Origin: CAVPUA01 sp963708805
Lineage (GTDB): Bacteria; Actinomycetota; Actinomycetes; Mycobacteriales; Jatrophihabitantaceae
Assembly: GCA_963708805.1 (NCBI GenBank)
Contig: CAVPUA010000003.1
Coordinates: 992,001 to 1,056,000 of the forward strand
DNA: 64,000 bases
Direction of reading: 5' to 3'
In this document: one piece after another, positions 1 through 8,450 of the stretch
Layout: each line of letters starts with the position of its first letter
How positions within the stretch are numbered: the first letter of the stretch is position 1
Program-made: the position numbers and the translations under genes
Notes under the pieces: model-generated
Databases searched by the model: none
Told to the model about the DNA's origin: nothing
The model's input: only the letters and a program-made list of their open reading frames with translations

Positions 1-58
1 GCGGCACCACTTCAATCTAGGGTGCGCCGCCAACCGATTCTCGATCGGAGCGCTGGTG

Positions 59-1089
59 CTAGAGGACCGACCAGGTGTCGGCGCCGGCCAGCAGCGTGTC
101 GAGGGCGTCGTCGTCGTGCGGCGCCGACGCGGCGGCGGCGTCGAGCTGGTCGTTGATCAGGTTGTCGTAGACGGGCCGTTCGATGTCGCGGAAGACGCCC
201 ATGGGGGCCAGGTGCGGGTACTGCGAGGACAGCCGCGACAGCGCGAAGGCGTAGGACGCGTCGGAGCTGTGGGCGTCGTGGATGACGACGCGGGGGTCGT
301 CCTCGGCCACGCCGTCCTCGATCGACAGGCCGCCGGTGGCCGAGCGGACGACGGCTTTGGACCCGTCACCGAAGCGCAGCGGCTGGCCGTCCTCCATCCG
401 GATGGTCCACTCGTCGCGGGTCTCGGCCTCTTTGAGCAGGTCGAAGGCGCCGTCGTTGAAGATGTTGCAGTTCTGGTAGATCTCGACCAGCGCGGTGCCC
501 TTGTGGTCGGCGGCGGCCCGCAGCACCGAGGTCAGGTGCTTGCGGTCGGAGTCGAGGGTGCGGGCGACGAACGAGGCTTCGGCGCCGACCGCGAGCGAGA
601 TCGGGTTGAACGGCTGGTCGACCGATCCCATCGGCGTCGACTTGGTGATCTTGCCCAGTTCGGAGGTGGGGGAGTACTGGCCCTTGGTCAGGCCGTAGAT
701 CTGGTTGTTGAACAGCAGGATCTTGAGATTGACGTTGCGGCGCAGCGCGTGGATCAGGTGGTTGCCGCCGATCGACAGGGCGTCGCCGTCGCCGGTGACG
801 ACCCAGACCGAGAGGTCCGGGCGGGACGTCGACAGGCCGGTGGCGATCGCCGGCGCACGGCCGTGGATCGAGTGCATGCCGTAGGTGTTCATGTAGTACG
901 GGAAGCGCGAGGAGCAGCCGATGCCGGAGATGAACACGATGTTCTCGCGCGGCGACGCCGAGCTCGGGCATGAATCCCTGGACGGCGGCCAGGATCGCGT
1001 AGTCACCGCAGCCGGGGCACCAACGGACCTCCTGGTCGGTCTTGAAGTCCTTGGCCTTGAGCCCCAGGTTTCCGGCGCGGCTCAGTCAT
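59..1089 (-). CDS. korB: 2-oxoacid:ferredoxin oxidoreductase, beta subunit (frame-interrupted)
   Basis: This is the thiamine-diphosphate-binding subunit of 2-oxoglutarate (2-oxoacid):ferredoxin oxidoreductase. With KorA it decarboxylates a 2-oxoacid to the acyl-CoA and reduces ferredoxin in the cytosol. Visible motifs are CPGCGDYAIL near the N-terminus, GIGCSSRFPYY, a GDGDALSIGGNH diphosphate-binding stretch, and NNQIYGLTKGQ. The start is the ATG at 1087-1089, which overlaps the korA stop, so the two are translationally coupled. The frame breaks twice, near 1070 (an AAA run) and near 955 (between the GV and RENIVF parts of the protein). Removing one base at each place restores a normal KorB of about 343 residues. 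I read these as sequence indels rather than decay, because everything else is perfectly conserved. The call to 2-oxoglutarate rather than another 2-oxoacid rests on the actinobacterial KorAB architecture. Confidence 0.9.
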
Positions 1090-2933
1090 TGGCGATCACT
1101 CCCTGCAGCATCTCGGCGAGTTCGGCCGCCTTGAACGGCATGGCCGCGGACCTGGGTGACGCTGATCGCGTCGATCAGGTACCGGGCCCGGATGAGCGTG
1201 GCGAGCTGGCCGAGGTTCATCTCGGGGATGACGACCTTGTCGTAGCGGGCCAGCACGTCGCCCAGGTTCGAGCGGGAACGGGTTGAGGTGACGCAGGTGG
1301 GCCTGGGCGATGGGCTGCCCGGCGCTGCGGACCGGCGGCACGCGGCACCGATCGGGCCGTAGGTCGAGCCCCAGCCCAGGACGAGCACCCGCGCGTCGCG
1401 GTCGGGGTCGTCGACCTCGATCTCGGGGATGGTCCGGGCGATGCCGTCGACCTTGGCCTGGCGGGTGCGGACCATGAAGTCGTGGTTGTCCGGGTCATAG
1501 GAGATGTTGCCGGTGCGGTCGGCCTTCTCGATGCCGCCGATGCGGTGCTCGAGTCCGGCGGTGCCCGGGACGGCCCACGGGCGGGCCAGCGTCTCGGGGT
1601 CACGCAGGTAAGGCAGGAACTCGCCGTCCTCACCGTTGGGCTCGGTGGCGAACTCGACCTGCAGGTCGGGCAGCTCGGCCAGGGTCGGCACCTGCCATGG
1701 CTCGGAGCCGTTGGCGATGTAGCCGTCCGACAGCAGGAACACCGGCGTGCGGTAGGTCAGCGCGATCCGCGCCGCCTCGATCGCGGCGTAGAAGCAGTCA
1801 CCCGGCGATTGGGCGGCGACGATCGGCACCGGCGCCTCGCCGTTGCGGCCGAACATCGCCTGCAGCAGGTCGGATTGCTCGGTCTTGGTGGGCAGGCCGG
1901 TCGAAGGGCCGCCGCGCTGGATGTCGCAGATGATCAACGGGATCTCGAGCGACACGGCCAGCCCGATCGCCTCACCCTTGAGCGCGATGCCCGGACCGGA
2001 GGACGTGGTCACCGCCAGCGCCCCGCCGAACGCGGCGCCGATCGCGGTACCGATGCCGGCGATCTCGTCCTCGACCTGCAGGGTCCGCACGCCGAAGCGC
2101 TTGTGCTTGGACAGCTCGTGCAGGATGTCGGAGGCCGGGGTGATCGGGTAGGCGCCGAGGAACAACGGCAGCTTGGCGCGGTTCGCCGCCGCCAGCAGAC
2201 CGTAGGACAGCGCCAGGTTGCCCACGATGTTGCGGTAGGTGCCGGTGGCCTGGGGGGCCGGCTTGACCTCGTAGGCGACGGCGAACGTCTCGGTCGTCTC
2301 GCCGTAGTTCCAGCCCGCCTTGAACGCCTTGATGTTCGCCTCGGCGATCTCGGGCTTCTTGGCGAACTTCGTCCGCAGGAACTGCAGCGTCGATTCGGTC
2401 GGACGCGAATACATCCACGACAGGATTCCCAGCGCGAACATGTTCTTCGACCGGCCCGCGTCCTTGCGGGACAGTTCGGTGTCGGCCAGCGCGTCCAGGG
2501 TCAACTGGGTCAGGTCGATCGCGTGGACGGTGAACTTGTCCAGCGTCCCGTCCTCGATCGGGTTCGACGACCAGCCGATCCGCGCCAGCGCCCGCGTCGT
2601 GAAGTCGTGCGTGTCGACGATGACCGTTCCGCCCTCAGGGACGTCGGCCAGGTTCGCCTTCAGCGCGGCCGGGTTCATCGCCACCAGCACGTCCGGGCGA
2701 TCGCCCGGCGTCAGGATGTCGTGATCGGCGAAGTGCAGCTGGAACGACGACACCCCGGCCAGCGTCCCCTGCGGCGCCCGTATCTCGGCGGGGAAGGCGG
2801 GAAAGGTGAAGAGATCGTTGCCGAAGCTGGCCGTCTCCTGGGTGAACCGATCGCCGGTCAACTGCATACCGTCACCGGAGTCCCCGGCGATGCGAATGAC
2901 GACCCGATCTAGTTGCTGAACGCTCTTGGACAT
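1082..2933 (-). CDS. korA: 2-oxoacid:ferredoxin oxidoreductase, alpha subunit (frame-interrupted near C-terminus)
   Basis: This is the partner of KorB, a fused gamma plus alpha chain of about 617 residues, the usual actinobacterial KorA layout. The gamma domain occupies roughly residues 1-190 (starting RIAGDSGDGMQLTGDRF). The alpha domain follows, with the pyrophosphate/2-oxoacid signature YPITPASDILHELSK, then EDEIAGIGTAIGAAFGG and TSSGPG. The N-terminal 500 residues are intact. Three apparent single-base indels lie near 1340, 1275 and 1150. Correcting them gives the expected ending, with PLNLGDVLARYD, PEMNLGQL, MPFKAAELAEML and a stop at 1082-1084, which overlaps the korB start by 8 bases. 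It is first in a two-gene operon. About 500 bases of non-coding sequence separate it from the divergent small gene to its right. Confidence 0.92.
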
Positions 2934-3436
2934 CCTGGCGGCCGCCTCCGGCTATGACTCGGGCCCCCCAGAACGCTGCCTGGCGTAGTTCCTCGCAGCA
3001 GGGGCCGACCGTTGATCCTACGTAAATGTGTCGGTGCCGTTACGCGCGGCGTGCCGGAAATCTCAAACTGGAGCCACGGCTTCGATTGAAAATCCCAGCC
3101 GCGTGATCGACGCGCTGCTCATCGATGGGTCGCTCTGGGTGACTTGATCATGGGGGTCTCAATTCGGTCGCGGAAATCCGCGGCCCGCCACACGCTCAAT
3201 CCGAATAGATCTACCGAACGGTGGTTTCATTTCGCGCGCAAATAGTGGGCAAGATCAAAACCGCCGTTTTACAGGGGCTGCGCGACCACTCTGGGCTTTT
3301 TTGGACAGTTGGGTAAGAGGGTCAGAATCATTCGGGATTGTGGAACGAATTTCGTCCGACCGGGTGATGAATCACCGTTCACCAAGTAAAACGAGTGTTG
3401 TCCGGCGTGGAGGGCCTCCGGACAGAGGGAGTGAAA
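2934..3436. other. Divergent intergenic region with two small palindromes
   Basis: This gene-less stretch of about 500 bases lies between korA (minus) and the small gene at 3437 (plus). It is visibly richer in A+T than its surroundings and must hold both promoters. Two palindromic sites lie upstream of the plus-strand gene: an imperfect one at 3342-3357 (GGAACGAATTTCGTCC) and a perfect 6-2-6 one at 3363-3376 (GGTGAT-ga-ATCACC). They could be operator sites. I see no open reading frame with convincing coding character here. Confidence 0.5.
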
Positions 3437-3835
3437 ATGGACGAGCTCACGCTGCCTGCGTTCGAGCTGGACTGCCGCGACTGGCTGGTCGCCGAACCCG
3501 GCGAAGCCGGTCTACCCGACGAAGTCGGCGGCGCACCGGTGCTGGCGGTGCTCAGCACCGCGGTGATCGAGGAGAACGAACTCCTCTCGGTGGGCGCCGT
3601 GCTCAGCCTGGGACTGCTCGACGATGAGCTGCCGAACGAGGCGGACGACCATCCGGCGACCGGGATCAGCCAACTCGTGGACGCCGACGGCGATGGTCGC
3701 CTCGTTCGCTATCTGGTCCCGTCGCCCGACCGGCGACTGGGCCTGCTGGCCGAGTTCACCATCGACGAGCTCGCCGGGCCGGCGCTGCGGGCCCGGGTCG
3801 AGGCGCTGATGGCGTCGTTCCGATGGGCGAGCTGA
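3437..3835 (+). CDS. Small acidic protein of unknown function
   Basis: This gene encodes a 132-residue protein, rich in Asp, Glu and Leu, that I do not recognise. It has no signal peptide, no membrane segment and no cysteine pair suggestive of metal binding; a single early Cys lies in FELDCRDWL. The ATG at 3437 is preferred over the upstream frame extension because a GAGGGAG ribosome-binding site sits about 8 bases before it. The sequence looks like a compact alpha/beta cytosolic protein, ending in a helix (LRARVEALMASFRW). It stands alone, with a palindrome-bearing region upstream and the cysteine dioxygenase leader downstream. The frame is open throughout and codon use is normal for the window, so it is likely a real gene. 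Confidence 0.7.
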   Translation: MDELTLPAFELDCRDWLVAEPGEAGLPDEVGGAPVLAVLSTAVIEENELLSVGAVLSLGLLDDELPNEADDHPATGISQLVDADGDGRLVRYLVPSPDRRLGLLAEFTIDELAGPALRARVEALMASFRWAS

Positions 3836-3844
3836 CGCAGCTCG

Positions 3845-3885
3845 TTTGTCTACCCAACGAATAGACAAATCAAAGGTTCGTTGGG
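3845..3885 (+). promoter_or_regulatory. Two interlocked perfect inverted repeats upstream of cysteine dioxygenase
   Basis: TTTGTCTA (3845-3852) is repeated inverted at 3862-3869. The 9 bases between those arms, CCCAACGAA (3853-3861), are repeated inverted at 3877-3885 as TTCGTTGGG. As RNA this is exactly H-type pseudoknot topology (8 bp plus 9 bp, a 7-base connecting loop) or two mutually exclusive hairpins. As DNA it overlaps the -35 and spacer of the promoter that I infer for the cysteine dioxygenase operon, so a composite operator is the simpler reading. Confidence 0.6.
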
Positions 3886-3891
3886 CATACT
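3862..3891 (+). promoter_or_regulatory. Putative sigma-70-type promoter for the leader/cysteine dioxygenase operon
   Basis: TAGACA (3862-3867) and CATACT (3886-3891) are separated by 18 bases. The predicted transcription start, about 6-7 bases after the -10, falls on the A of the ATG at 3898. The transcript would then be leaderless for the small reading frame that begins there. The -35 lies inside the inverted repeats, so a protein bound to them would block this promoter. Confidence 0.45.
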
Positions 3892-3897
3892 TCGGTC

Positions 3898-4002
3898 ATG
3901 GTTCCCGCTGATCACGGTCGACCCGCCATAGGCGGGCTGCTCGACGTGTCGTGGTCCGGGCGCCGGGCGTGGGAGTTCGACGAGGGGTGTACGCGCGGCT
4001 GA
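3898..4002 (+). CDS. Possible leaderless 34-codon leader peptide upstream of cysteine dioxygenase
   Basis: The ATG is placed at the predicted transcription start, with no ribosome-binding site before it. It opens a 34-codon frame that ends TGA at 4000-4002, 49 bases before the cysteine dioxygenase start. The peptide carries two Trp codons and one Cys codon, at position 31 close to the stop. A hairpin, CCCGCC-ata-GGCGGG (3922-3936), lies inside the frame. Leaderless small upstream frames that sense cysteine supply are known before sulfur genes in mycobacteria, usually with runs of Cys codons. This one has only a single Cys codon, so a regulatory role is inference. Confidence 0.3.
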   Translation: MVPADHGRPAIGGLLDVSWSGRRAWEFDEGCTRG

Positions 4003-4051
4003 TGCCGCCGTCCCTGCCCCTCGATCGACCTCATCCACGGAGCACCACCTC

Positions 4052-4600
4052 ATGACTGCTGTCCTGCGAGCGCCGAAAGTGCGCCCGGCGGCACCGGCAA
4101 CGCGCCGTCCCGCCGACTACCTCAATCCCATCCAACTCGTCGACTACACCAGGTTCGTCGCCGACGAGGTCAAGAACGGTCTCTACCCGTTCATCGACTT
4201 CGATCCCGAGACGCGGTGGCATCGACGCATCTATCGCGACCAGCGCGTGGACGTGTGGCTGATCAGCTGGCTGCCGACCCAAGGCACTCAGCTGCACGAC
4301 CACGGCGGCTCGTCGGGCTCGTTCACCGTGCTGTCCGGCGAACTGGCCGAGGCGGTTCACGTCCCGCGCGGGCCGAACGCCGGAACGCTGCGCGAACGGG
4401 TTCACGGTGCGGGGCGCAGCATCGGGTTCGACGCGAGCTACGTGCACGACGTCCGCAACATCTCCGACTCGCCCGCGGTGAGCATCCACGCCTACTCCCG
4501 GCCGTTGACCTCGATGACGTACTGGGACCTCGAGGACGGTGAGCTGGTGAAGCTGGCGACGCTCGTCACCGACGACCCCGAGCCGGAGTTCACGCCATGA
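4052..4600 (+). CDS. Cysteine dioxygenase (type I, cupin)
   Basis: This is a 182-residue non-haem iron cupin that oxidises L-cysteine to cysteine sulfinate with O2. The iron-binding histidines are visible: the HDH of QLHDHGGSSGSF (residues about 92-94) and the third in the second cupin motif, YVHDVRN. SIHAYSRPL follows, as in the family, and the final residues of the fold (Tyr and His) are present. The length is typical of bacterial cysteine dioxygenases. Its TGA overlaps the ATG of the rhodanese gene (ATGA), so the two are co-translated. This pairing is common in actinobacteria and suggests that sulfur from cysteine breakdown is handled by the second enzyme. The leader and inverted repeats upstream suggest regulation. 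Confidence 0.93.
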   Translation: MTAVLRAPKVRPAAPATRRPADYLNPIQLVDYTRFVADEVKNGLYPFIDFDPETRWHRRIYRDQRVDVWLISWLPTQGTQLHDHGGSSGSFTVLSGELAEAVHVPRGPNAGTLRERVHGAGRSIGFDASYVHDVRNISDSPAVSIHAYSRPLTSMTYWDLEDGELVKLATLVTDDPEPEFTP

Positions 4601-5013
4601 CGCTCCGCTTCGCTTCCGTCGACGACCTGCTGGCCGACGCCCGGTCCCGCCTCGACCGGATCACGCCGCGCGAGGCGGCGGTCGAGGTCGCCGCCGGCGC
4701 AATGATCGTCGACATCCGGCCGAGCTGGCAGCGGGCGGCGGTCGGCGAGGTGCCAGGATCGCTGATCATCGAGCGCAATCACCTCGAATGGCGCCTGCAT
4801 CCGGCCTCGGACGCCCGCCTGCCGCAGGCCCGTCCGGGTCAGCGGTGGTTGATCATCTGCGCCGAGGGTTACACCTCGTCACTTGCCGCCGACGCGCTCA
4901 ACTCCCTCGGGCTGGACTCCACCGACATCATCGGCGGCTTTCACGCCTGGCGCGAGGCGGGCCTGCCGACGGTAGAGGGAGCGACAGCCGTCGAGGCGCT
5001 CGTCCACGCCTGA
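4597..5013 (+). CDS. Rhodanese-like sulfurtransferase
   Basis: This is a 138-residue single-domain rhodanese. The family transfers a sulfane sulfur through a persulfide on the active-site cysteine. That cysteine is visible in the loop ICAEGYTSS (about residue 88), followed by the conserved ending of the fold, IIGGFHAWREAGLP. MIVDIRPSWQR is the conserved early strand, with Asp and Arg. It overlaps the cysteine dioxygenase stop by four bases, so its substrate pool is probably sulfur from cysteine degradation. The carbonic anhydrase gene converges from the other strand just 8 bases beyond its stop. Confidence 0.9.
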   Translation: MTLRFASVDDLLADARSRLDRITPREAAVEVAAGAMIVDIRPSWQRAAVGEVPGSLIIERNHLEWRLHPASDARLPQARPGQRWLIICAEGYTSSLAADALNSLGLDSTDIIGGFHAWREAGLPTVEGATAVEALVHA

Positions 5014-5021
5014 GCGGTGCG

Positions 5022-5540
5022 TCAGTCGACGGCGGTGAGCCGCGCGGTCGCGACGTCGAAGACGAAACCGGCGATGTCGTCGCGATGCGGAACCCACGGA
5101 CAATCCCGGATCTCCTGGACGGCCTCGCGGACAGCCTGGGCGTAGTCGGTGAAACCAGGCACGTCCCAGGTAGGTTCCAGGCCGGACTCGGCGGCGATCT
5201 CGGCGCGGAACGCCTGATCGTCGAGGTTGTACATGCCGCAATCGGTGTGGTGGATGACGGCGATCTCGCGGGTGCCCAGCTTGCGCTGGCTGATCGCCAG
5301 CGACCGCAGCATGTCCTCGGTGACCATGCCGCCGGCGTTGCGCAGCAGGTGGGCGTCGCCGACGTTGAGCCCGAGCGCGCCGAACAGGTCCAGCCGGGAG
5401 TCCATGCACGTCAGCACGGCCATCCTCAGCCGCGGACGCACCGGGCGAGCGCCCGGAAAGGTCTCGATGTAACGCTCGTTGTCGTGGGTGAGGTGCTCGA
5501 TCGCCGACACACCTTGGAGTAAACCAGCCCCGCCGATCAC
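5022..5540 (-). CDS. Beta-class carbonic anhydrase
   Basis: This cytosolic zinc enzyme interconverts CO2 and bicarbonate. The zinc ligands and the catalytic Asp/Arg dyad are visible: Cys, Asp and Arg in LTCMDSRLD, and His and Cys in VIHHTDCGMY. LLRNAGGMVTEDMLRS is also conserved. The product is about 172 residues, the short actinobacterial form, if translation begins at the GTG at 5538-5540. An internal GTG at 5508-5510 (V of GVSAIEHL) is an alternative start close to that of many homologues, and neither has a strong ribosome-binding site. It is convergent with the rhodanese gene and divergent from htpX, whose start is only 38 bases away. Confidence 0.92.
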   Translation of the reverse strand: MIGGAGLLQGVSAIEHLTHDNERYIETFPGARPVRPRLRMAVLTCMDSRLDLFGALGLNVGDAHLLRNAGGMVTEDMLRSLAISQRKLGTREIAVIHHTDCGMYNLDDQAFRAEIAAESGLEPTWDVPGFTDYAQAVREAVQEIRDCPWVPHRDDIAGFVFDVATARLTAVD

Positions 5541-5578
5541 TCGGGAACGCGGAGGCCATAGCTGGACGTTGAGTCGAC

Positions 5579-6445
5579 ATGCACGGTGTGAGGAACGGAC
5601 TCAAGACAGCCGCCCTGTTCGGCGTTCTCGGCGCGGTGCTGATCCTCATCGGCGGCAAACTGTACGGAACGACCGGCTTGTTCCTCGGGTTGCTCGTCGC
5701 TTTGGGCATCAACGCCTTCAGCTACTTCAACTCCGACAAGATCGCGCTGCGATCGATGGCGGCCCGCCCGGTCAGCGAAGCCGAACAGCCGGAGATGTAC
5801 GCCATCGTGCGGGAACTGGCCACGCTGGCCCACCAGCCGATGCCGCGTCTGTACGTATCGCCCACCGCCGCGCCGAACGCATTCGCGACGGGGCGCAATC
5901 CGAAGCACGCGGCGGTGTGCGCCACCGAAGGCATTCTGCAGATCCTCGACCGGCGCGAGATGCGAGCCGTCCTGGGACATGAGCTGAGCCACGTCTACAA
6001 CCGCGACATCCTCATTGCCTCGGTTGCGGGAGCGTTCGCCTCGGCGATCACCTACTTCGCTCAGTTCGCGCTGTTCTTCGGTGGTGGCAACGACCGCGAC
6101 CGAAATCCGTTGGCCGAACTGCTGATGGTGTTCCTCGGGCCACTCGCCGCGATCGTCATCCAGCTGGCGATCAGCCGCTCACGGGAGTACCAGGCCGACG
6201 AGTCCGGCGCCGAACTGTCCAACGACCCGCTCGCGCTGGCGAGTGCCCTGCGCAAGCTCGAACAGGGCACCGCGGCGCGACCGCTCGCGCCCACGCCGGC
6301 CATCACCAACACCAGCGCCATGATGATCGCGAATCCGTTCAAGACCCGCGGCGTCCGGGGCCTGTTCTCGACTCACCCGCCGATGGACGAGCGCATAGCT
6401 CGGTTGGAGCGCTTGGCTCAGTCCGATCCTCGTTTCTGGCGTTGA
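5579..6445 (+). CDS. htpX: Membrane zinc metalloprotease HtpX
   Basis: This is a 288-residue M48-family protease of the cytoplasmic membrane that degrades misfolded membrane proteins. Two transmembrane segments are at about residues 11-28 and 33-50. The zinc-binding motif HELSH is at residues 134-138, and the third ligand region SREYQADESGA is near residue 203. Two further hydrophobic segments lie at about 145-168 and 180-198. The ending, FSTHPPMDERIARLERLA, is typical. Start, length and domain order match the family. It is divergent from the carbonic anhydrase gene and convergent with rmlA. Confidence 0.94.
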   Translation: MHGVRNGLKTAALFGVLGAVLILIGGKLYGTTGLFLGLLVALGINAFSYFNSDKIALRSMAARPVSEAEQPEMYAIVRELATLAHQPMPRLYVSPTAAPNAFATGRNPKHAAVCATEGILQILDRREMRAVLGHELSHVYNRDILIASVAGAFASAITYFAQFALFFGGGNDRDRNPLAELLMVFLGPLAAIVIQLAISRSREYQADESGAELSNDPLALASALRKLEQGTAARPLAPTPAITNTSAMMIANPFKTRGVRGLFSTHPPMDERIARLERLAQSDPRFWR

Positions 6446-6490
6446 TCGCGCTGTAGACCCGATGCGCTGCTTCTCGCGCGCGTGCGCGGG

Positions 6491-7363
6491 TCAGCGGGCG
6501 GCGTCGGCCAGGGCCATCACGTACTCGCCGTAGCCGGACTTGGCCAGCGCGGCGCCGAGCTTGTACGCCTGCTCGGCGTCGATGAAGCCCTGTCGGAGCG
6601 CGATCTCCTCCAGGCAGGCGATCCGCACGCCCTGTCGGTGTTCGATCACCTGGACGAACTGGCCCGCTTCCAGCATCGAGTCGTGCGTGCCGGTGTCGAG
6701 CCAGGCGGTACCGCGCCCGAGGTCGACCAGCTTGGCCGAGCCTCGCCCTACGTAGACGTTGTTCAGGTCGGTGATCTCGAGCTCGCCCCGGGCCGACGGC
6801 TTCAGGGACTTGGCGATCTCGACCACGTCGTTGTCGTAGAAGTACAGGCCGGTGACCGCGAGGTTGGACTTCGGGTTCGTCGGCTTCTCCTCGATCGAGA
6901 CCAACCGGCCGTCCGGGCCGGCTTCGGCCACGCCGTAACGCTCCGGGTCGCGGACCTGGTAGCCGAAGAGCACGCAACCCTCGCTCAGCCCGGCGGCCTC
7001 GGTCAGCTGCTGGCCCAGTCCGTGGCCGTAGAAGATGTTGTCGCCCAGCACCAGCGCGGCCGGCTCGGCACCGATGTGTTCAGCGCCGATGATGAACGCC
7101 TGCGCCAGGCCGTTGGGTTCGGGCTGGACCGCGTAGGTCAGATTCAGCCCGAGATCGCTCCCGTCGCCCAGCAGCCGGACGAACTGCTCCTGGTCGTGAG
7201 GTGTCGTGATGATCAAGATATCGCGGATGCCGGCCAGCATGAGAGCCGACATCGGGTAATAGATCATCGGCTTGTCATAGACCGGCAGCAGCTGCTTGCT
7301 GACCGCCCTCGTGATCGGATGCAGTCGAGTGCCCGAGCCGCCGGCCAGGATGATGCCCTTCAC
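6491..7363 (-). CDS. rmlA: Glucose-1-phosphate thymidylyltransferase
   Basis: This 290-residue enzyme makes dTDP-glucose from glucose-1-phosphate and dTTP, the entry step to dTDP-rhamnose and other deoxysugars of the cell envelope. The nucleotide-binding signature GGSGTRLHPIT is at residues 8-18. The family motifs SKQLLPVYDKPMIYYP, ALVLGDNIFYGHG and VSIEEKPTNPKSN follow in order. It is second in a two-gene minus-strand unit behind the YajQ gene (11-base gap). No other rml genes lie nearby. Confidence 0.93.
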   Translation of the reverse strand: MKGIILAGGSGTRLHPITRAVSKQLLPVYDKPMIYYPMSALMLAGIRDILIITTPHDQEQFVRLLGDGSDLGLNLTYAVQPEPNGLAQAFIIGAEHIGAEPAALVLGDNIFYGHGLGQQLTEAAGLSEGCVLFGYQVRDPERYGVAEAGPDGRLVSIEEKPTNPKSNLAVTGLYFYDNDVVEIAKSLKPSARGELEITDLNNVYVGRGSAKLVDLGRGTAWLDTGTHDSMLEAGQFVQVIEHRQGVRIACLEEIALRQGFIDAEQAYKLGAALAKSGYGEYVMALADAAR

Positions 7364-7374
7364 AGGTCTGCCCC

Positions 7375-7866
7375 TCAGCGGTAGTTGTCGAACTGGAGCG
7401 CGACGCCGAGATCGGCGTTGCGCAGCATGGCTATGACGGCCTGTAGGTCGTCGCGCTTCTTGCCCGAGACCCGAAGTTGATCGCCCTGGATCTGCGCCTG
7501 GATGCCTTTGGGCCCCTCGTCGCGGATGAGCTTCGCGATCTTCTTGGCGTTCTCCTGATCGATGCCCTGCTTCAGATTGGCCGACAGCACGTAACCCTTG
7601 CCCGACACCCGGGGCTCCTCGGCGTCCAGCGCCTTGAGCGAGATCGATCGCTTGACGAGCTTCTCCTTGAAGACCTCGAGGGCGGCCAGCACGCGGTCCT
7701 CGGTGTCGGCCTTGATCGTCACCCCGAGTTCACCCGACCACTCGACGCTCGCGTTCGTCCCCCGGAAATCGAAGCGCTGCGACAGCTCCTTGGATGCTTG
7801 GTTCAGCGCGTTGTCGATCTCTTGGCGGTCGATCTTGCTGACAACGTCGAAGGACGGGTCGGCCAT
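7375..7866 (-). CDS. YajQ family nucleotide-binding protein
   Basis: This is a 163-residue protein, exactly the family length. The N-terminus SFDVVSKIDRQEIDNALNQ and the ending VIAMLRNADLGVALQFDNYR are characteristic. Members have two RRM-like folds and bind nucleotides; some bind cyclic-di-GMP, but the sequence alone does not show which ligand applies here. It lies directly upstream of rmlA on the same strand. The ATG at 7866 is preceded on its strand by an AGAAAGAGG-type ribosome-binding site. Confidence 0.92.
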   Translation of the reverse strand: MADPSFDVVSKIDRQEIDNALNQASKELSQRFDFRGTNASVEWSGELGVTIKADTEDRVLAALEVFKEKLVKRSISLKALDAEEPRVSGKGYVLSANLKQGIDQENAKKIAKLIRDEGPKGIQAQIQGDQLRVSGKKRDDLQAVIAMLRNADLGVALQFDNYR

Positions 7867-8059
7867 TGCGGATTACCTCTTTCTGGCTGTTGCGGTAACT
7901 GCACGGTATCGGTCCGGGCCGAGCTGACCCAGTCCGCACCCGCCCTGACGGGTCGCTCCGGGCGGCCAGCCAGAGCACGAAGCGGGCTCATACGCCGTGT
8001 AGGCTCTCGTGCTGGCAGTCGTCGCGTCGACCTTCGGGTGGACGCCGAACTGCCCGCAC

Positions 8060-8141
8060 GGCGGGTTGCCCGAGTGGTCAAAGGGAGCGGTCTGTAAAAC
8101 CGCCGGCTCAGCCTACGTTGGTTCGAACCCAACACCCGCCA
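8060..8141 (+). tRNA. tRNA-Tyr (anticodon GTA)
   Basis: The acceptor stem GGCGGGT pairs with ACCCGCC, followed by discriminator A. The anticodon loop reads CTGTAAA (anticodon GTA) on a 5-bp GCGGT/ACCGC stem. A long variable arm (class II) and a T arm with GTTCGAAC follow. CCA is not encoded. A TAGGCT -10-like hexamer lies upstream at 8000-8005. Confidence 0.96.
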
Positions 8142-8450
8142 CCGTGTCCCGCCGGCCCGACGAGGTCGGACGTCCTCCCGATGACATCGCGCCGACGAGT
8201 TCCTTCGCGCCGCTGTCGCCCGCGTGGATCACCACTCAGCTTCATGTGTTCGATGTGAGTCAAATCGAGCGGTCATGATGCGGTCACGCTCCAGGCCGGT
8301 GCCGGGCGTCCAGACCCATCAATCGGGCACAAACGGGCGTTTCCGTTACGTTACTGAGACCCGCGAGCCTTGCAATACGGCGCTGTGAGCCACGACACTC
8401 ATGCCGTTCGGGCAACACCGGACCCAAAACGTATAGGCGGTGAGCACTGT
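8142..8450. other. Intergenic region before the DeoR-type regulator
   Basis: This stretch of about 310 bases contains no convincing gene. It must carry the promoter of the regulator, but I find no clear -35/-10 pair. The A+T-rich patch near 8250-8260 and the repeat-like GTTACGTTACTGAGAC near 8345-8360 are candidate operator sequence. An open frame overlapping tRNA-Tyr and this region has no coding character. Confidence 0.4.

Noticed and set aside
8009..8278. Open frame across tRNA-Tyr
   Set aside because: It reads through the tRNA gene, has no ribosome-binding site and no recognisable protein features.
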